Notes: generated by a model from the letters alone, not told the origin. A stretch of 64,000 nt of DNA from CAWBUW01 sp963792075 (GCA_963792075.1 CAWBUW010000007.1:62001-126000); one strand, 5' to 3'; shown: positions 33,387 through 41,671, counted from the stretch's first letter. Translations and numbers: made by a program.

Positions 33387-34454
33387 TCAAGTGAGGGGGG
33401 CCAGCGCCATCACAAAAGCAGCCGAACGAGAAAACGGACCCTCAAGGACATTTCTTAGCCGATTGCGCAGGGTTTCCAGATTTCGGATTGCGTCTACGGC
33501 GCGTGGCAACAAGATTTGGGCAATCGCCAGGTCGAGGGCAATTGCCAGGTTGTGATCTGGCGAGGGATGGAAGAGCCCGTTGCCTGACCTCGACCAGGAA
33601 TTTGCCAGGTAAATCATGACCTCATCGATCGCAAGAGGCAAAGAAGAAACGTATCTCTTCAGAAGAGCTTCAACTCGCAATAGTGGATACAAAGGTTGTC
33701 GCTGCTGCTTTAAAACAGGAAAGACCTTACGGTAAGCTGTCTCCCTATCACGAATGCAAGATTGTAAGAATTCACGCTTATCCAACATGATGCGCCGGTT
33801 GAACATAGGAGCAGGTAAAACGCGCGCGTGAGGCCACTGAATGACAGTTGTGCTTAGCAGGAGATCGCTATCCCACCAATCAAAAGAAAGTGTATCCATC
33901 GTTCCGATTATGCGCAAATTGGACGGAAAGGGGATAGATTCGGAGAGGTGGGTATCTCCAAGTCTCATAATCTGCCCGTTTCGAAGTTGAAAAGCGACCT
34001 CAGTAAAGAAGCTCAATAACTCAGCCGGGCTAATCCGGGTGAGGCAGGCAACAAACACTAGGTGAGCGTTTTCGGGCTGCCCGGCCTCCTCGATAATGGA
34101 CAGCATCTTTTCGGTCGTAAAGCGTACCTGTAATTCAGTATGACTGGCAATGTCGCTACTTCTTTCAGCCCACCAGGGATGGCCGGTAAGCATCTGGACA
34201 TTCATACTCTCTTGGTCGCTGAGCGACTGCATCAGGCCCTGAACCAGAGCGATTTTCCCGCTTTGGGCGGGGCCAACTAAAATCGTCAGGGGCTTGGACT
34301 TCAAGGCAACGTAAAGATTGGCAATTTCATCCTGGCTAACAGGAACGTCATTTGCAATCATGGCTTCAAGCAAAGAAGCGATTAGCACGGTTTCATGATC
34401 AGCTTGAGTGGATAGATTTGTATGGTGCAAGGGGTCGGTTTTCAGAGTCGTCAT
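33387..34454 (-). CDS. Degenerate McrB/MoxR-like AAA protein
   Basis: A 355-residue protein. 'LTILVGPAQSGKIALVQGL' near residue 55 sits where Walker A should be, but the last residue is Ile, not Ser/Thr. 'AHLVFVACLTRISPAELLSFF' replaces the Walker B Asp-Glu by Ala-Cys. 'NLRIIGTMDTLSFDW' resembles the sensor-1 strand with Asp for Asn. So it has the McrB/MoxR fold but has lost the ATP-cleaving residues and may act as a binding or scaffold protein. No partner nuclease or VWA protein lies nearby. An ATAGCGCC box lies 48 bp upstream. Function unknown. Confidence 0.6.
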   Translation of the reverse strand: MTTLKTDPLHHTNLSTQADHETVLIASLLEAMIANDVPVSQDEIANLYVALKSKPLTILVGPAQSGKIALVQGLMQSLSDQESMNVQMLTGHPWWAERSSDIASHTELQVRFTTEKMLSIIEEAGQPENAHLVFVACLTRISPAELLSFFTEVAFQLRNGQIMRLGDTHLSESIPFPSNLRIIGTMDTLSFDWWDSDLLLSTTVIQWPHARVLPAPMFNRRIMLDKREFLQSCIRDRETAYRKVFPVLKQQRQPLYPLLRVEALLKRYVSSLPLAIDEVMIYLANSWSRSGNGLFHPSPDHNLAIALDLAIAQILLPRAVDAIRNLETLRNRLRNVLEGPFSRSAAFVMALAPLT

Positions 34455-34501
34455 ATTCTGTGCTCAGATACAGTAAGTATATGGCATCCCTTTCTAAATC
34501 G

Positions 34502-34520
34502 ATAGCGCCATCTGCCGTAT
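34502..34520 (-). promoter_or_regulatory. ATAGCGCC box upstream of the AAA-like gene
   Basis: ATAGCGCCATCTGCCGTAT occurs 48 bp upstream of the start. Near-copies are at 52928-52946 (17 of 19 identical) and 57037-57055 (13 of 19), each upstream of a - strand metal or redox operon, so it may be a regulator site or a shared promoter core. Confidence 0.5.
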
Positions 34521-34554
34521 AAAAATACAGGCATTTTTGCTTATATTCTTCTAG

Positions 34555-34595
34555 CGGGTGCATGCCAGATTGAGGGTTAATCTGGCATGCACCCG
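34555..34595. repeat. 17-bp perfect stem hairpin
   Basis: CGGGTGCATGCCAGATT and its exact reverse complement with a GAGGGTT loop, sharing its last base with the larger hairpin that follows. It stands between the divergent AAA-like and hypothetical genes. Confidence 0.7.
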
Positions 34596-34670
34596 GTTCT
34601 GGGGCAGGAAGTTGGGGTATGCGTGGGCGGCTTTGCCGCCACGCATACCCCAACTTCCTGCCCCAGAACC
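34595..34670. repeat. 35-bp-stem giant hairpin
   Basis: GGTTCTGGGGCAGGAAGTTG begins the left arm, and the right arm returns it exactly through TATGCGTGG, with a single bulged G (left arm TGGGCGG against right TGGCGG) and a TTT loop. GTTGGGGTATGCG resembles the cores of the hairpins at 18346 and 61045. The 372-bp gap 34455-34826 is mostly filled by this pair of hairpins; no gene was found in it, and a region after 34671 must hold the promoter of the + strand cytochrome operon. Confidence 0.8.
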
Positions 34671-34826
34671 GACGGGTTCCCGACAGGCTCCCGTTGTTGT
34701 AAGCTAATACGCAAAACAGCTTATTCGAAATTAAGCCATCTGGCGCTTGATAGGTTTGGTTCAAGCCATTAACCTTGGGGCCAATGCACATCCTCAGGAT
34801 CAATTTTTAGAACTGGAGAATAGCGG

Positions 34827-35339
34827 ATGCCTAAACGTTTACAAGCAGGGACCCTGATCGTTGTTGGGGTGATCATGCTCATCAGTGTTTTGGTTTACTG
34901 GGGTTTTCAAGAAATATTAGTCGGTGCGAGCGAGGTGAATTTGCCTAAATCTCTGGCAGGTCTACCGTTAACCAAAGTCGCTTATGGAGCAGAAGCAGTT
35001 GAGGAGATCACAAGCCTGCACGGGAAAGAATTTCCATTAACATCGGGCGCGATGGGGGATTATGGGAGCAGCGGCCAAGCCACTTTGTGGGTAGCAGGTT
35101 TTGCGGATAACTCAACCGCAGCCCAAATCCTGCGCGCGATGCAAGAGAAAATTGCTTCAGTCAATACACCCTTCGAGCCCACCGGCGAGGAACAAAATGG
35201 TGGACGTACGGTTTACCTGTTGGATGGTATGGGGCAAAAACATATTTACTTCCAATCGAGCAGCCTGGTGATCTGGCTGGCTGCTGATCCTACAATCTCT
35301 AGTGAAGCGTTCGAACAAGTATTGAGGTTTTTTCCATGA
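34827..35339 (+). CDS. Membrane-anchored protein of unknown function
   Basis: A 170-residue protein with a single N-terminal TM helix (about residues 8-30) and an outside domain without known motifs; no Cys. 'LPKSLAGLPLTKVAYGAEAV', 'GQATLWVAGFADNSTAAQIL' and 'FEQVLRFFP' form a compact alpha/beta pattern. It opens the cytochrome c biogenesis operon and overlaps the TlpA-like gene by 4 bp (ATGA). A role in heme or thiol handling is a guess from position only. Confidence 0.65.
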   Translation: MPKRLQAGTLIVVGVIMLISVLVYWGFQEILVGASEVNLPKSLAGLPLTKVAYGAEAVEEITSLHGKEFPLTSGAMGDYGSSGQATLWVAGFADNSTAAQILRAMQEKIASVNTPFEPTGEEQNGGRTVYLLDGMGQKHIYFQSSSLVIWLAADPTISSEAFEQVLRFFP

Positions 35340-35932
35340 TAACTGAAACACCTGCAACTGAAGTACCTACAACTGAAGTACCTGTAACTGAAACACCTAA
35401 GAAAATGTGGTTGAGCAGAAGCGCCCAAGGGTTAACTTTTGCCATTGTGCTGGCTCTCTTGAGCTTGCTCGCCCTGGGGCTTAAACAAGTCAACAAAGGA
35501 CCGGTGGATTCCGGAATGGCTCCCGATTTCACCCTCACCAGTTTCGATGGACGCACAGTTAAGCTGAGCGAGCTGCGCGGCCAGGTGGTCATTATCAATT
35601 TTTGGGCCTCCTGGTGCCCACCCTGTCGCGAGGAAGCAGCATACCTGGAGGAAACCTGGCGTAAATACGAGGATCAAGGTGTGATTTTTATCGGCGTGGA
35701 TTGGGTGGATACGAAGAAAGAGGCACTTGCTTATATGAAGGAATTCGATCTCACCTATTTCAACGGCCCTGATATTGGGACCGTTATTGCGGACGCCTAC
35801 AACATCAAGGGGGTACCAGAGACTTTCTATGTAGCGAAAAACGGCGAATTGCGCGGCGTGCATATTGGCCCCCTCAAATCGCCAATATTGGATGAGAAAA
35901 TTGAAGAATTGCTTGCAGAGCCAAATCCGTAA
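35336..35932 (+). CDS. TlpA/ResA/CcmG-like thiol-disulfide oxidoreductase
   Basis: A 198-residue membrane-tethered thioredoxin-fold protein. A repetitive N-tail (TEVPT repeats, residues 3-21), a TM helix (about 32-50), then the redoxin domain with WCPPC (C94, C97) and 'GVPETFYV' cis-Pro loop. It reduces apocytochrome c cysteines outside the membrane, ahead of heme attachment by CcmF/CcmH. Electrons would come from the CcdA protein at 40398. Overlaps the gene before it by 4 bp. Confidence 0.9.
   Translation: MITETPATEVPTTEVPVTETPKKMWLSRSAQGLTFAIVLALLSLLALGLKQVNKGPVDSGMAPDFTLTSFDGRTVKLSELRGQVVIINFWASWCPPCREEAAYLEETWRKYEDQGVIFIGVDWVDTKKEALAYMKEFDLTYFNGPDIGTVIADAYNIKGVPETFYVAKNGELRGVHIGPLKSPILDEKIEELLAEPNP
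35342..35398 (+). repeat. 15-bp tandem repeat in the tlpA-like gene
   Basis: Nearly four units of ACTGAAGTACCTACA-type sequence code for TE(T/V)P(A/T/V) repeats in the cytoplasmic tail. Such in-frame repeats can change copy number by slippage without breaking the frame. Confidence 0.8.
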
Positions 35933-35991
35933 ACTGGCTCTGTCGGTTGAACACTCTTTGCTCTTGATTCTGGATGCCTGAAGGAGTTCCT

Positions 35992-38055
35992 ATGCTTGCT
36001 GATATTGGTTTATATGCTACCATAATCGCCTTCTTATTGTCAGTCTATGCGACTATTCTTTCGACAATGGGCGGTTTGCGTGAGCGTTCCGCCTGGGTAA
36101 GAAGCGCCCGTAATGCAGCCTTACTGGTTTTTCCGCTGCTCAGCGTGGCAGTGGTGGCGCTTGTTTATTTGCTGTATACCCTGGATTTCTCCATCGCCTA
36201 TGTAGCCGAGGTTTCCAGCCAGGCCATGTCACCTTTTTTAAGGGTCACGGCGCTGTGGGGTGGTCAGCAAGGCTCGGTGTTGTTCTGGGCCTGGTTGATG
36301 TCTGCCTTTGTAGCCGCGGTGCTGGTGCGCAAGTGGCAGCGTGATCGTGATCTGATGCCCTATGTGATTGCAGTCTCGATGTTAACCACGGCCTTCTTCA
36401 TCGGTGTAGTGGTTTTCATTACCAATCCATTTGCGCGCTCATGGTACGTCACAGGTGCAACTGACCTCACCTCAGCCATTTTCCAACCTGCCAACTCAGT
36501 CCTCTATGTGGCCCCAGATGGCGGGGGGCTCAACCCCTTGTTGCGCCACTTTGGTATGATTGGCCATCCCCCGACAACGTACCTGGGTTTTACGGGGTTC
36601 ATCATCCCCTACGCCTTCGCTATCGCCGCATTGATTACCGGTAAGGCACGCGACGACGAATGGATCCGCACTACTCGCCGCTGGACGCTGGTTGCCTGGA
36701 TCTTCCTGACCATCGGATTGGTATTAGGTGGGCGATGGGCATATGACGTATTAGGTTGGGGCGGATTCTGGGGTTGGGACCCGGTTGAAAACGCCATGCT
36801 GATGCCCTGGCTTACCGGCACGGCCTTCTTGCATTCCGTAATGATGGCAGAAAAACGCGGCATGCTCAAGGTGTGGAATATGGTGCTGATCATATTGACT
36901 TATTCGCTTTCATTGTTCGGAACTTTCATCACCCGGACCGGTGTGGTCGGATCGGTACACGCGTTTGCCAAGTCAGCCCTCGGCCCGGCCTTCTTTCTCT
37001 TTATCGGCATCACTTTTCTCGGCTCCATATCGCTGCTCTTCAGTCGCTTAAAGACTTTGAAATCAGAACATGATGTCGAGAGCTTTGTTTCACGCAAATC
37101 GGCATTCGTACTCCAGAATATGTTGTTCCTGGCGATCACTTTTGCAGTTTTGTGGGGCACAATCTTCCCCATGATCTCAGAGCTGGTCAGTGGGACCAAG
37201 ATCACCGTGGGACCGCCCTATTTCCGCCAGGTAACCGGCCCACTTTTCGCCGTTCTTCTCATTTTGATGAGTATAGCTCCCTTCTTTGCCTGGCGCCGGC
37301 AGACTTTGCGTAACTTGCTGCGTGCCATCTTATATCCCCTGATCGGTTCGGTGGTCATCACCGCTGTTTGGGGTTACGCTCATCGAATGCACCCGAGCTC
37401 AATTTTTGCTTTATGGATAGTCTCCTTTGTCGTTTCAGCAATCCTGTACGAATACTGGAAAGGGGTCCACGCCCGGATGGTCTCCCAAAAAGAGAATCCA
37501 TTGACGGCAATCGTTAATCTCATCAGACGAAATCACCGCCGTTATGGAGGGTATGTGATCCACCTGGGGGTGATTATGATCGCCATGGGGTTTATTGGAG
37601 ATTCCTTTTTCAAACAAGAAACCCAAGGAACAGTTACTGCTGGAGAGGTCTTGTCGCTGGGCGGTTACTCATTACGCTATAATGGCCTCCGAGGATATAA
37701 TGGGTCTGATGGACGAGAGATTGTCGAAGCCTCTCTCAGTCTTTTCCAGGGGGATCAATCCATACGCACGCTCAAGCCAAGGCGAGATTTCTTCACCGTT
37801 CAAAAACAGCCATCTACGATCCCGGCAGTTTATTCCACGCCGGGAGAGGATGTTTATGTTCTATTGGCCGATTGGAGTACTGAAGGCCCAGGCACAGCAA
37901 CTTTCAAAATATTCATAAACACGCTGATCAATTGGACCTGGATCGGTGCGGTGGTGATGATGCTGGGTACGCTGATCGCCGCCTGGCCGTCAGGTCAGCA
38001 AGACAAATCTTATGTAATCAAAACGGTCGCTCTAGCGCCCGGGACTGGAGACTGA
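35992..38055 (+). CDS. ccmF: CcmF/NrfE-type heme lyase
   Basis: A 687-residue, about 15-TM protein. The WWD-type heme-binding motif appears as 'WGGFWGWDPVENAMLMPW' near residue 258, 'GQQGSVLFWAWLM' near 90 and 'HPPTTYLGF' near 188 supply heme-ligand His. It attaches heme to CxxCH in exported cytochromes. ATG 35992 is chosen because GAAGGAG lies 7 bp before it; the in-frame ATG 18 bp upstream lacks a site. Next is ccmH, 3 bp downstream. The CuA-cytochrome c protein at 53600 is a likely client. Confidence 0.92.
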   Translation: MLADIGLYATIIAFLLSVYATILSTMGGLRERSAWVRSARNAALLVFPLLSVAVVALVYLLYTLDFSIAYVAEVSSQAMSPFLRVTALWGGQQGSVLFWAWLMSAFVAAVLVRKWQRDRDLMPYVIAVSMLTTAFFIGVVVFITNPFARSWYVTGATDLTSAIFQPANSVLYVAPDGGGLNPLLRHFGMIGHPPTTYLGFTGFIIPYAFAIAALITGKARDDEWIRTTRRWTLVAWIFLTIGLVLGGRWAYDVLGWGGFWGWDPVENAMLMPWLTGTAFLHSVMMAEKRGMLKVWNMVLIILTYSLSLFGTFITRTGVVGSVHAFAKSALGPAFFLFIGITFLGSISLLFSRLKTLKSEHDVESFVSRKSAFVLQNMLFLAITFAVLWGTIFPMISELVSGTKITVGPPYFRQVTGPLFAVLLILMSIAPFFAWRRQTLRNLLRAILYPLIGSVVITAVWGYAHRMHPSSIFALWIVSFVVSAILYEYWKGVHARMVSQKENPLTAIVNLIRRNHRRYGGYVIHLGVIMIAMGFIGDSFFKQETQGTVTAGEVLSLGGYSLRYNGLRGYNGSDGREIVEASLSLFQGDQSIRTLKPRRDFFTVQKQPSTIPAVYSTPGEDVYVLLADWSTEGPGTATFKIFINTLINWTWIGAVVMMLGTLIAAWPSGQQDKSYVIKTVALAPGTGD

Positions 38056-38058
38056 GCC

Positions 38059-38538
38059 ATGATCCGTAAATTTCTCCTGGTTTTAGCCGTTTTAATTGCA
38101 GCGCTTACTGCCACCTTTGTTGTCGCCAAAGCCCAGGGAAGAATTCCAACCGACGATGAGGTCAATGCAATCGCCAAGAAGCTATACTGTCCGGTTTGCC
38201 CAAACACTCCCTTGGATGTATGTGAAACAAAAGCCTGTCAGGATTGGCGTGCGCAGATAAAAGATGAACTGTCCGAAGGTTGGTCAGAACAGCAGATCCT
38301 GGATTATTTTGTGGCCCAATATGGCGAACGAGTGCTGGCCGAACCACAGCGCAAAGGATTTACATCGCTGGTATGGGTATTGCCATTGACTGCCGTTCTT
38401 CTGGGCGCTTTTATCGTCTGGTGGGTTTTGCGAGGTTGGCGAAAAGACCATTTACCAACCCTGGCCAATCAGGCCACGATGAACATCTCACCTGAAATCC
38501 TCGCGAAAATTGAGAAAGAACTTAAGGAAATGGAGTAA
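38059..38538 (+). CDS. ccmH: CcmH-family apocytochrome thiol reductase
   Basis: A 159-residue protein: signal/TM1 (about 4-24), the CcmH motif 'LYCPVC' (C44, C47) in place of the standard LRCxxC, a second TM (about 105-125). A third Cys follows at 55 and a fourth at 60. CcmH holds apocytochrome c by mixed disulfides before heme ligation. The C-terminal 'EILAKIEKELKEME' is a charged helix. The next gene begins 1 bp after the stop. Confidence 0.88.
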   Translation: MIRKFLLVLAVLIAALTATFVVAKAQGRIPTDDEVNAIAKKLYCPVCPNTPLDVCETKACQDWRAQIKDELSEGWSEQQILDYFVAQYGERVLAEPQRKGFTSLVWVLPLTAVLLGAFIVWWVLRGWRKDHLPTLANQATMNISPEILAKIEKELKEME

Positions 38539-38539
38539 T

Positions 38540-39070
38540 ATGAATCCCGGATCTATTCTCATCGGTTTAGCCATGCTGATTGCCACTATTCCCTGGGTGG
38601 TTGCACCCATTCTGAATAGAAAAAGAATGCCCGAACCCAAAGACGATGCACAGGCGCAGGAGGGGGACTCCCACACAGAAGGGTTAATGGCGCTGCGCGA
38701 CCTGGATTTCGATCACCGGACGGGTAAAGTCAGCGAAGAGGATTACATCAACTTGCGAGCCAACTTACTTGCCAGGGTCGCTGCAACGCTTGAAGCAGAT
38801 GAAAAGAAAAATGCCAATCTGGATGACCAACTCGAAGAGAAGATTCGCTCTCACCGGCAGAATAAACAGGCTTCTAAAATTTGCAGTCAATGCGGCAGTG
38901 AATTAAAAACAACCGATCGCTTTTGCAGTATTTGCGGTGCAGCGGCTGATCAGGCCTGCACAAATTGCGGGCACAACCTCAAAGCTGGTGATAGTTTCTG
39001 CAGTGCGTGTGGTAAGCCGGTTGCGGTTCAAAAAGAAAATACCCCTCCGGTTTCTGCTGAAGGGAGCTAA
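38540..39070 (+). CDS. CcmI-like membrane protein with double zinc ribbon
   Basis: A 176-residue protein: N-terminal TM (about 3-22), a helical segment 'LMALRDLDFDHRTGKVSEEDY' as in the CcmI/CcmH-C assembly proteins, and then two zinc ribbons (CSQCG..CSICG and CTNCG..CSACG, about 115-165). The start at 38540 lies 2 bp after the ccmH stop. Its position and the 'DLDFD.RTGK..EEDY' helix point to cytochrome c assembly; the zinc-ribbon tail is unusual for this. Confidence 0.75.
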   Translation: MNPGSILIGLAMLIATIPWVVAPILNRKRMPEPKDDAQAQEGDSHTEGLMALRDLDFDHRTGKVSEEDYINLRANLLARVAATLEADEKKNANLDDQLEEKIRSHRQNKQASKICSQCGSELKTTDRFCSICGAAADQACTNCGHNLKAGDSFCSACGKPVAVQKENTPPVSAEGS

Positions 39071-39072
39071 CA

Positions 39073-40296
39073 ATGAAATCCATTCTAAAGGCAGCAATGG
39101 TGCTCGTTCTCTTATTGTACGCTGCAGTAATCCCTGCCCAGGCACAGGAACAGGCGAGCTCTACCCCTCAAGCAGCGCAAGGTGGGGTAGTCACCGGAAC
39201 GATCATTAACCGCAGCGAAGGGGGCGCGGAAATCCCACAAAGTATAGATGTAATGCTGCACATTGTGGATGAGAGTTACGTCGAACAGGGCATGCTGCAC
39301 GAGAAATCTCTCCCGGATGGCAGTTTCAAATTCGTAAACGTTCCATTAGATACCGGGTTGTTGTACGCAGCCATGGGAGTTTACGAGGGGGTCAGTTACT
39401 ATTCGGACGCATTTCCAATTGAGGGAGAAACTCTCCTGAACATTGATCTACCCATCTACGAAACCACAAACGAGCTTACCCTGGCCGAAGTGGAACAGTC
39501 GCACGTGCTCTTTAACTTTGCTCAAGATGGATTGGAAGTCAAGCAAATCTTCGTGTTCTCCAACCTGGGCGACCGCACGATCACCGGCACTTTAACTCTG
39601 GATGACAACCGGCCTGCTACGATCAAATTTTCCCTGCCAACGGGCGCAAACTATATCTTCTTTGAACCCAATGACCCCGAACGCTTTGTGAAACTGAGTG
39701 ATGGATTTGCCGATACAGCTCCCTTAGTGCCAGGTGAACGTTCCAGCCAGTTGATGGTCAGCTATCTATTGCCCAGCTCGGAACAACTTGCATACAGTTT
39801 TACTGCGCCGGTGGATATCAAGTCGATCAACTTTCTGCTCCCCAAGTCTGCCGGGGTAACTTTGAACGGCGAAAACCTGGGTACACCACAAACAACCCCT
39901 ATGGAAGATGGATCGGAATACCTGATCTATACGCTCGAAGACTTGCCAACCGGTCAAACTGTCAACCTGACTTTCTCCGGACAACCCAAACTGGATGGTC
40001 CGGTGAAAGACCAGGCAGCACAGTCAAACGATCTTTCTTCAAGCCTGGCAATTGGAGGCGGAACACTGGGTATAATCCTGGTTGGTGTGGGGATATGGTG
40101 GTGGCGAAAAACGCAATTGGCAGATTCTGAGGATGAAGAGCTCGACGGCGAAGAGTTAGACCTTGGCCTCGATCCAGTCATCCTCAAAATCGCCCAATTG
40201 GATGAGGCTTACGAACATGGGAAAATAAACGAGGAAGATTACCGCTTGCAGCGGCAAGAGCTTAAGGAGAAAGCCAAAGCACTGCTGGCTGAATAA
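39073..40296 (+). CDS. Exported carboxypeptidase-regulatory-like protein with C-terminal anchor
   Basis: A 407-residue protein. Signal peptide (about 1-24), a beta-rich outside part (about 38-320; 'GSFKFVNVPLDTGLLYAAMG' resembles a CarboxypepD_reg/Big-like fold), one TM ('LAIGGGTLGIILVGVGIWWW', about 322-341), then an acidic tail and a short SHOCT-like helix pair 'KIAQLDEAYEHGKINEEDYR'. It is the last gene of the cytochrome c maturation operon, 2 bp after the previous gene. Function unknown; it may help hold assembly proteins at the membrane. Confidence 0.7.
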   Translation: MKSILKAAMVLVLLLYAAVIPAQAQEQASSTPQAAQGGVVTGTIINRSEGGAEIPQSIDVMLHIVDESYVEQGMLHEKSLPDGSFKFVNVPLDTGLLYAAMGVYEGVSYYSDAFPIEGETLLNIDLPIYETTNELTLAEVEQSHVLFNFAQDGLEVKQIFVFSNLGDRTITGTLTLDDNRPATIKFSLPTGANYIFFEPNDPERFVKLSDGFADTAPLVPGERSSQLMVSYLLPSSEQLAYSFTAPVDIKSINFLLPKSAGVTLNGENLGTPQTTPMEDGSEYLIYTLEDLPTGQTVNLTFSGQPKLDGPVKDQAAQSNDLSSSLAIGGGTLGIILVGVGIWWWRKTQLADSEDEELDGEELDLGLDPVILKIAQLDEAYEHGKINEEDYRLQRQELKEKAKALLAE

Positions 40297-40316
40297 TGAC
40301 ATTAACTTATTTTGGG

Positions 40317-40410
40317 GGTTGTCCAAAAAGACGAAAACAAGGAGAAAATATATATACCTGTTGGGGTTGTGCGAAGCACAACCCCAACAGGTATATATTA
40401 ATTTTCTCCC
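40317..40410. mobile_element. MITE-like palindromic element, copy A (right end truncated)
   Basis: Begins GGTTGTCCAAAAAGACGAAA, then AACAAGGAGAAAATATATAT, and a central hairpin CCTGTTGGGGTTGTGC / GCACAACCCCAACAGG with a GAA loop. The left end matches the inverted right ends of copies B and C; the right terminal part is missing. It stands between convergent operons, and its TTAATTTTCTCC supplies the last codons and stop of the CcdA gene on the - strand. Confidence 0.75.
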
Positions 40411-41171
40411 TTATTAACCGCCTGCCCACTGAGGTATCCGACATAGGCAGGAACCAGCGGTAAAACACAAGGTGAGAGGAAAGAAAGCAAACCGGCCAGC
40501 ATGGCGATCAGATAACTGGGAGCAGCAGCGCCGCCAACAGGCAAATCCAGGTAATAACCATGCTGCAATGCCCAGATGGCAATGAGGGTCATCCGGCCGG
40601 AGACCAGTAAAATGCCAATTGCAATCATCAGCAATCCACTGGCGATCTGGATTGGCCGCTGGTAACGCCGCAGCCGGTGTAACAGGTTAAAGGCCCGATC
40701 CATGCCAAAGCCGATAATCAGGAAAGGAATCCCCAGTCCCAGCGCATAACCGCTGGAAAGCAGCATCGCTTGCCCAGAAGTGTTCTGGCTGAAACCGAGC
40801 GTCAGAATTGCCCCCAGGGTTGTGCCAATGCAGGGCGACCAGCCGGCGGCAAAGAACACGCCCATCAGGCCCGAAGAGGCCAGGCCATAACGCCGGGTCG
40901 GGTTCCATTCTGGGCGAGTATCATAATTGAGCCAGGGGATTTTCAAGATCCCAATTGTTGCCAGGCCGAAGACGATCACGACCACACCGCCGATTTGGCC
41001 GATGATGGTCTTATATTGCACGAAAATCTGCCCGAAAACAGTTGCCGCCCCACCCCAACCCACGATAAAGATCAATGAAAAGCCAAAAACAAACGCCAGG
41101 GCATGCAGAAAAGTGTTAAAGCGGTGGCTGAGCGTAGGAGCAGGAGGTATGGTTGTCGCGGTTGAGTTCAT
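40398..41171 (-). CDS. ccdA: CcdA-type cytochrome c biogenesis membrane protein
   Basis: A 257-residue protein with six TM segments. Redox Cys pair: 'FAAGWSPCIGTTLG' near residue 112 and 'LLSFLSPCVLPLVPAYVGYLSG' near 237; note the reversed order compared with most CcdA, in which the SPCVLPL motif comes at the N-end, so the two halves look swapped. It carries electrons from thioredoxin to TlpA/CcmH. AGGAT precedes the ATG. The last residues (GEN-stop) lie inside palindromic element A. Confidence 0.85.
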   Translation of the reverse strand: MNSTATTIPPAPTLSHRFNTFLHALAFVFGFSLIFIVGWGGAATVFGQIFVQYKTIIGQIGGVVVIVFGLATIGILKIPWLNYDTRPEWNPTRRYGLASSGLMGVFFAAGWSPCIGTTLGAILTLGFSQNTSGQAMLLSSGYALGLGIPFLIIGFGMDRAFNLLHRLRRYQRPIQIASGLLMIAIGILLVSGRMTLIAIWALQHGYYLDLPVGGAAAPSYLIAMLAGLLSFLSPCVLPLVPAYVGYLSGQAVNKGEN

Positions 41172-41210
41172 AGTGAATATCCTGATGTTGCTTCTGTGAT
41201 TTATTGGGAA

Positions 41211-41645
41211 TTAACGGTCAATCTTAAGGCCGGCTTGCTCCCAGGCTGCCATACCACCCGAAAGATTCCAGAGGTTGGTATACCCCAGGCCAATGAATGT
41301 TTTGGCTGCGATGGCGCTCATGTGTCCGCTCCGGCAGTAAAGCACAATTTTGGCATTCTTGTCAGAGGGGAGTTTATCCAGGTTCTGATCGATCTGGTCA
41401 TAAGCAATGGAGAGATCGGTATTGGCGATTTTCCCTTCGAAGGGGGTATGCACATTGATAAAAGTGAAATCCTTGTTGACCAGCATCGTTTGCAATTCGG
41501 CAACACTAACATCGGTATATGAACCGCCATCCACGGACACTTTTTGCCCTACCACCTCAACGGTGGGTTGCGTTGTGGCCGTACTCTTGCAAGCAGTAAG
41601 CACTATCGCTAATACGAACAGTAAAATACTTGAAAAACGTTTCAC
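41211..41645 (-). CDS. Rhodanese-like lipoprotein
   Basis: A 144-residue protein with a lipobox ('VLAIVLTACKS', Cys 19) and one rhodanese domain; the active loop is 'YCRSGHMS' (Cys about 104). It begins with GTG preceded by AGGAG. It is 39 bp upstream of CcdA. Outside rhodaneses may handle sulfane sulfur or thiol repair; the link with CcdA suggests it is kept reduced by it (inference). Confidence 0.87.
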   Translation of the reverse strand: MKRFSSILLFVLAIVLTACKSTATTQPTVEVVGQKVSVDGGSYTDVSVAELQTMLVNKDFTFINVHTPFEGKIANTDLSIAYDQIDQNLDKLPSDKNAKIVLYCRSGHMSAIAAKTFIGLGYTNLWNLSGGMAAWEQAGLKIDR

Positions 41646-41671
41646 GGGTTCTCCTCTTTGATTTTTGATGG

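Noticed and set aside
40317..40410. CRISPR array made of the palindromic repeats
   Set aside because: Copies are far apart, single, and not interleaved with spacers; no cas genes.
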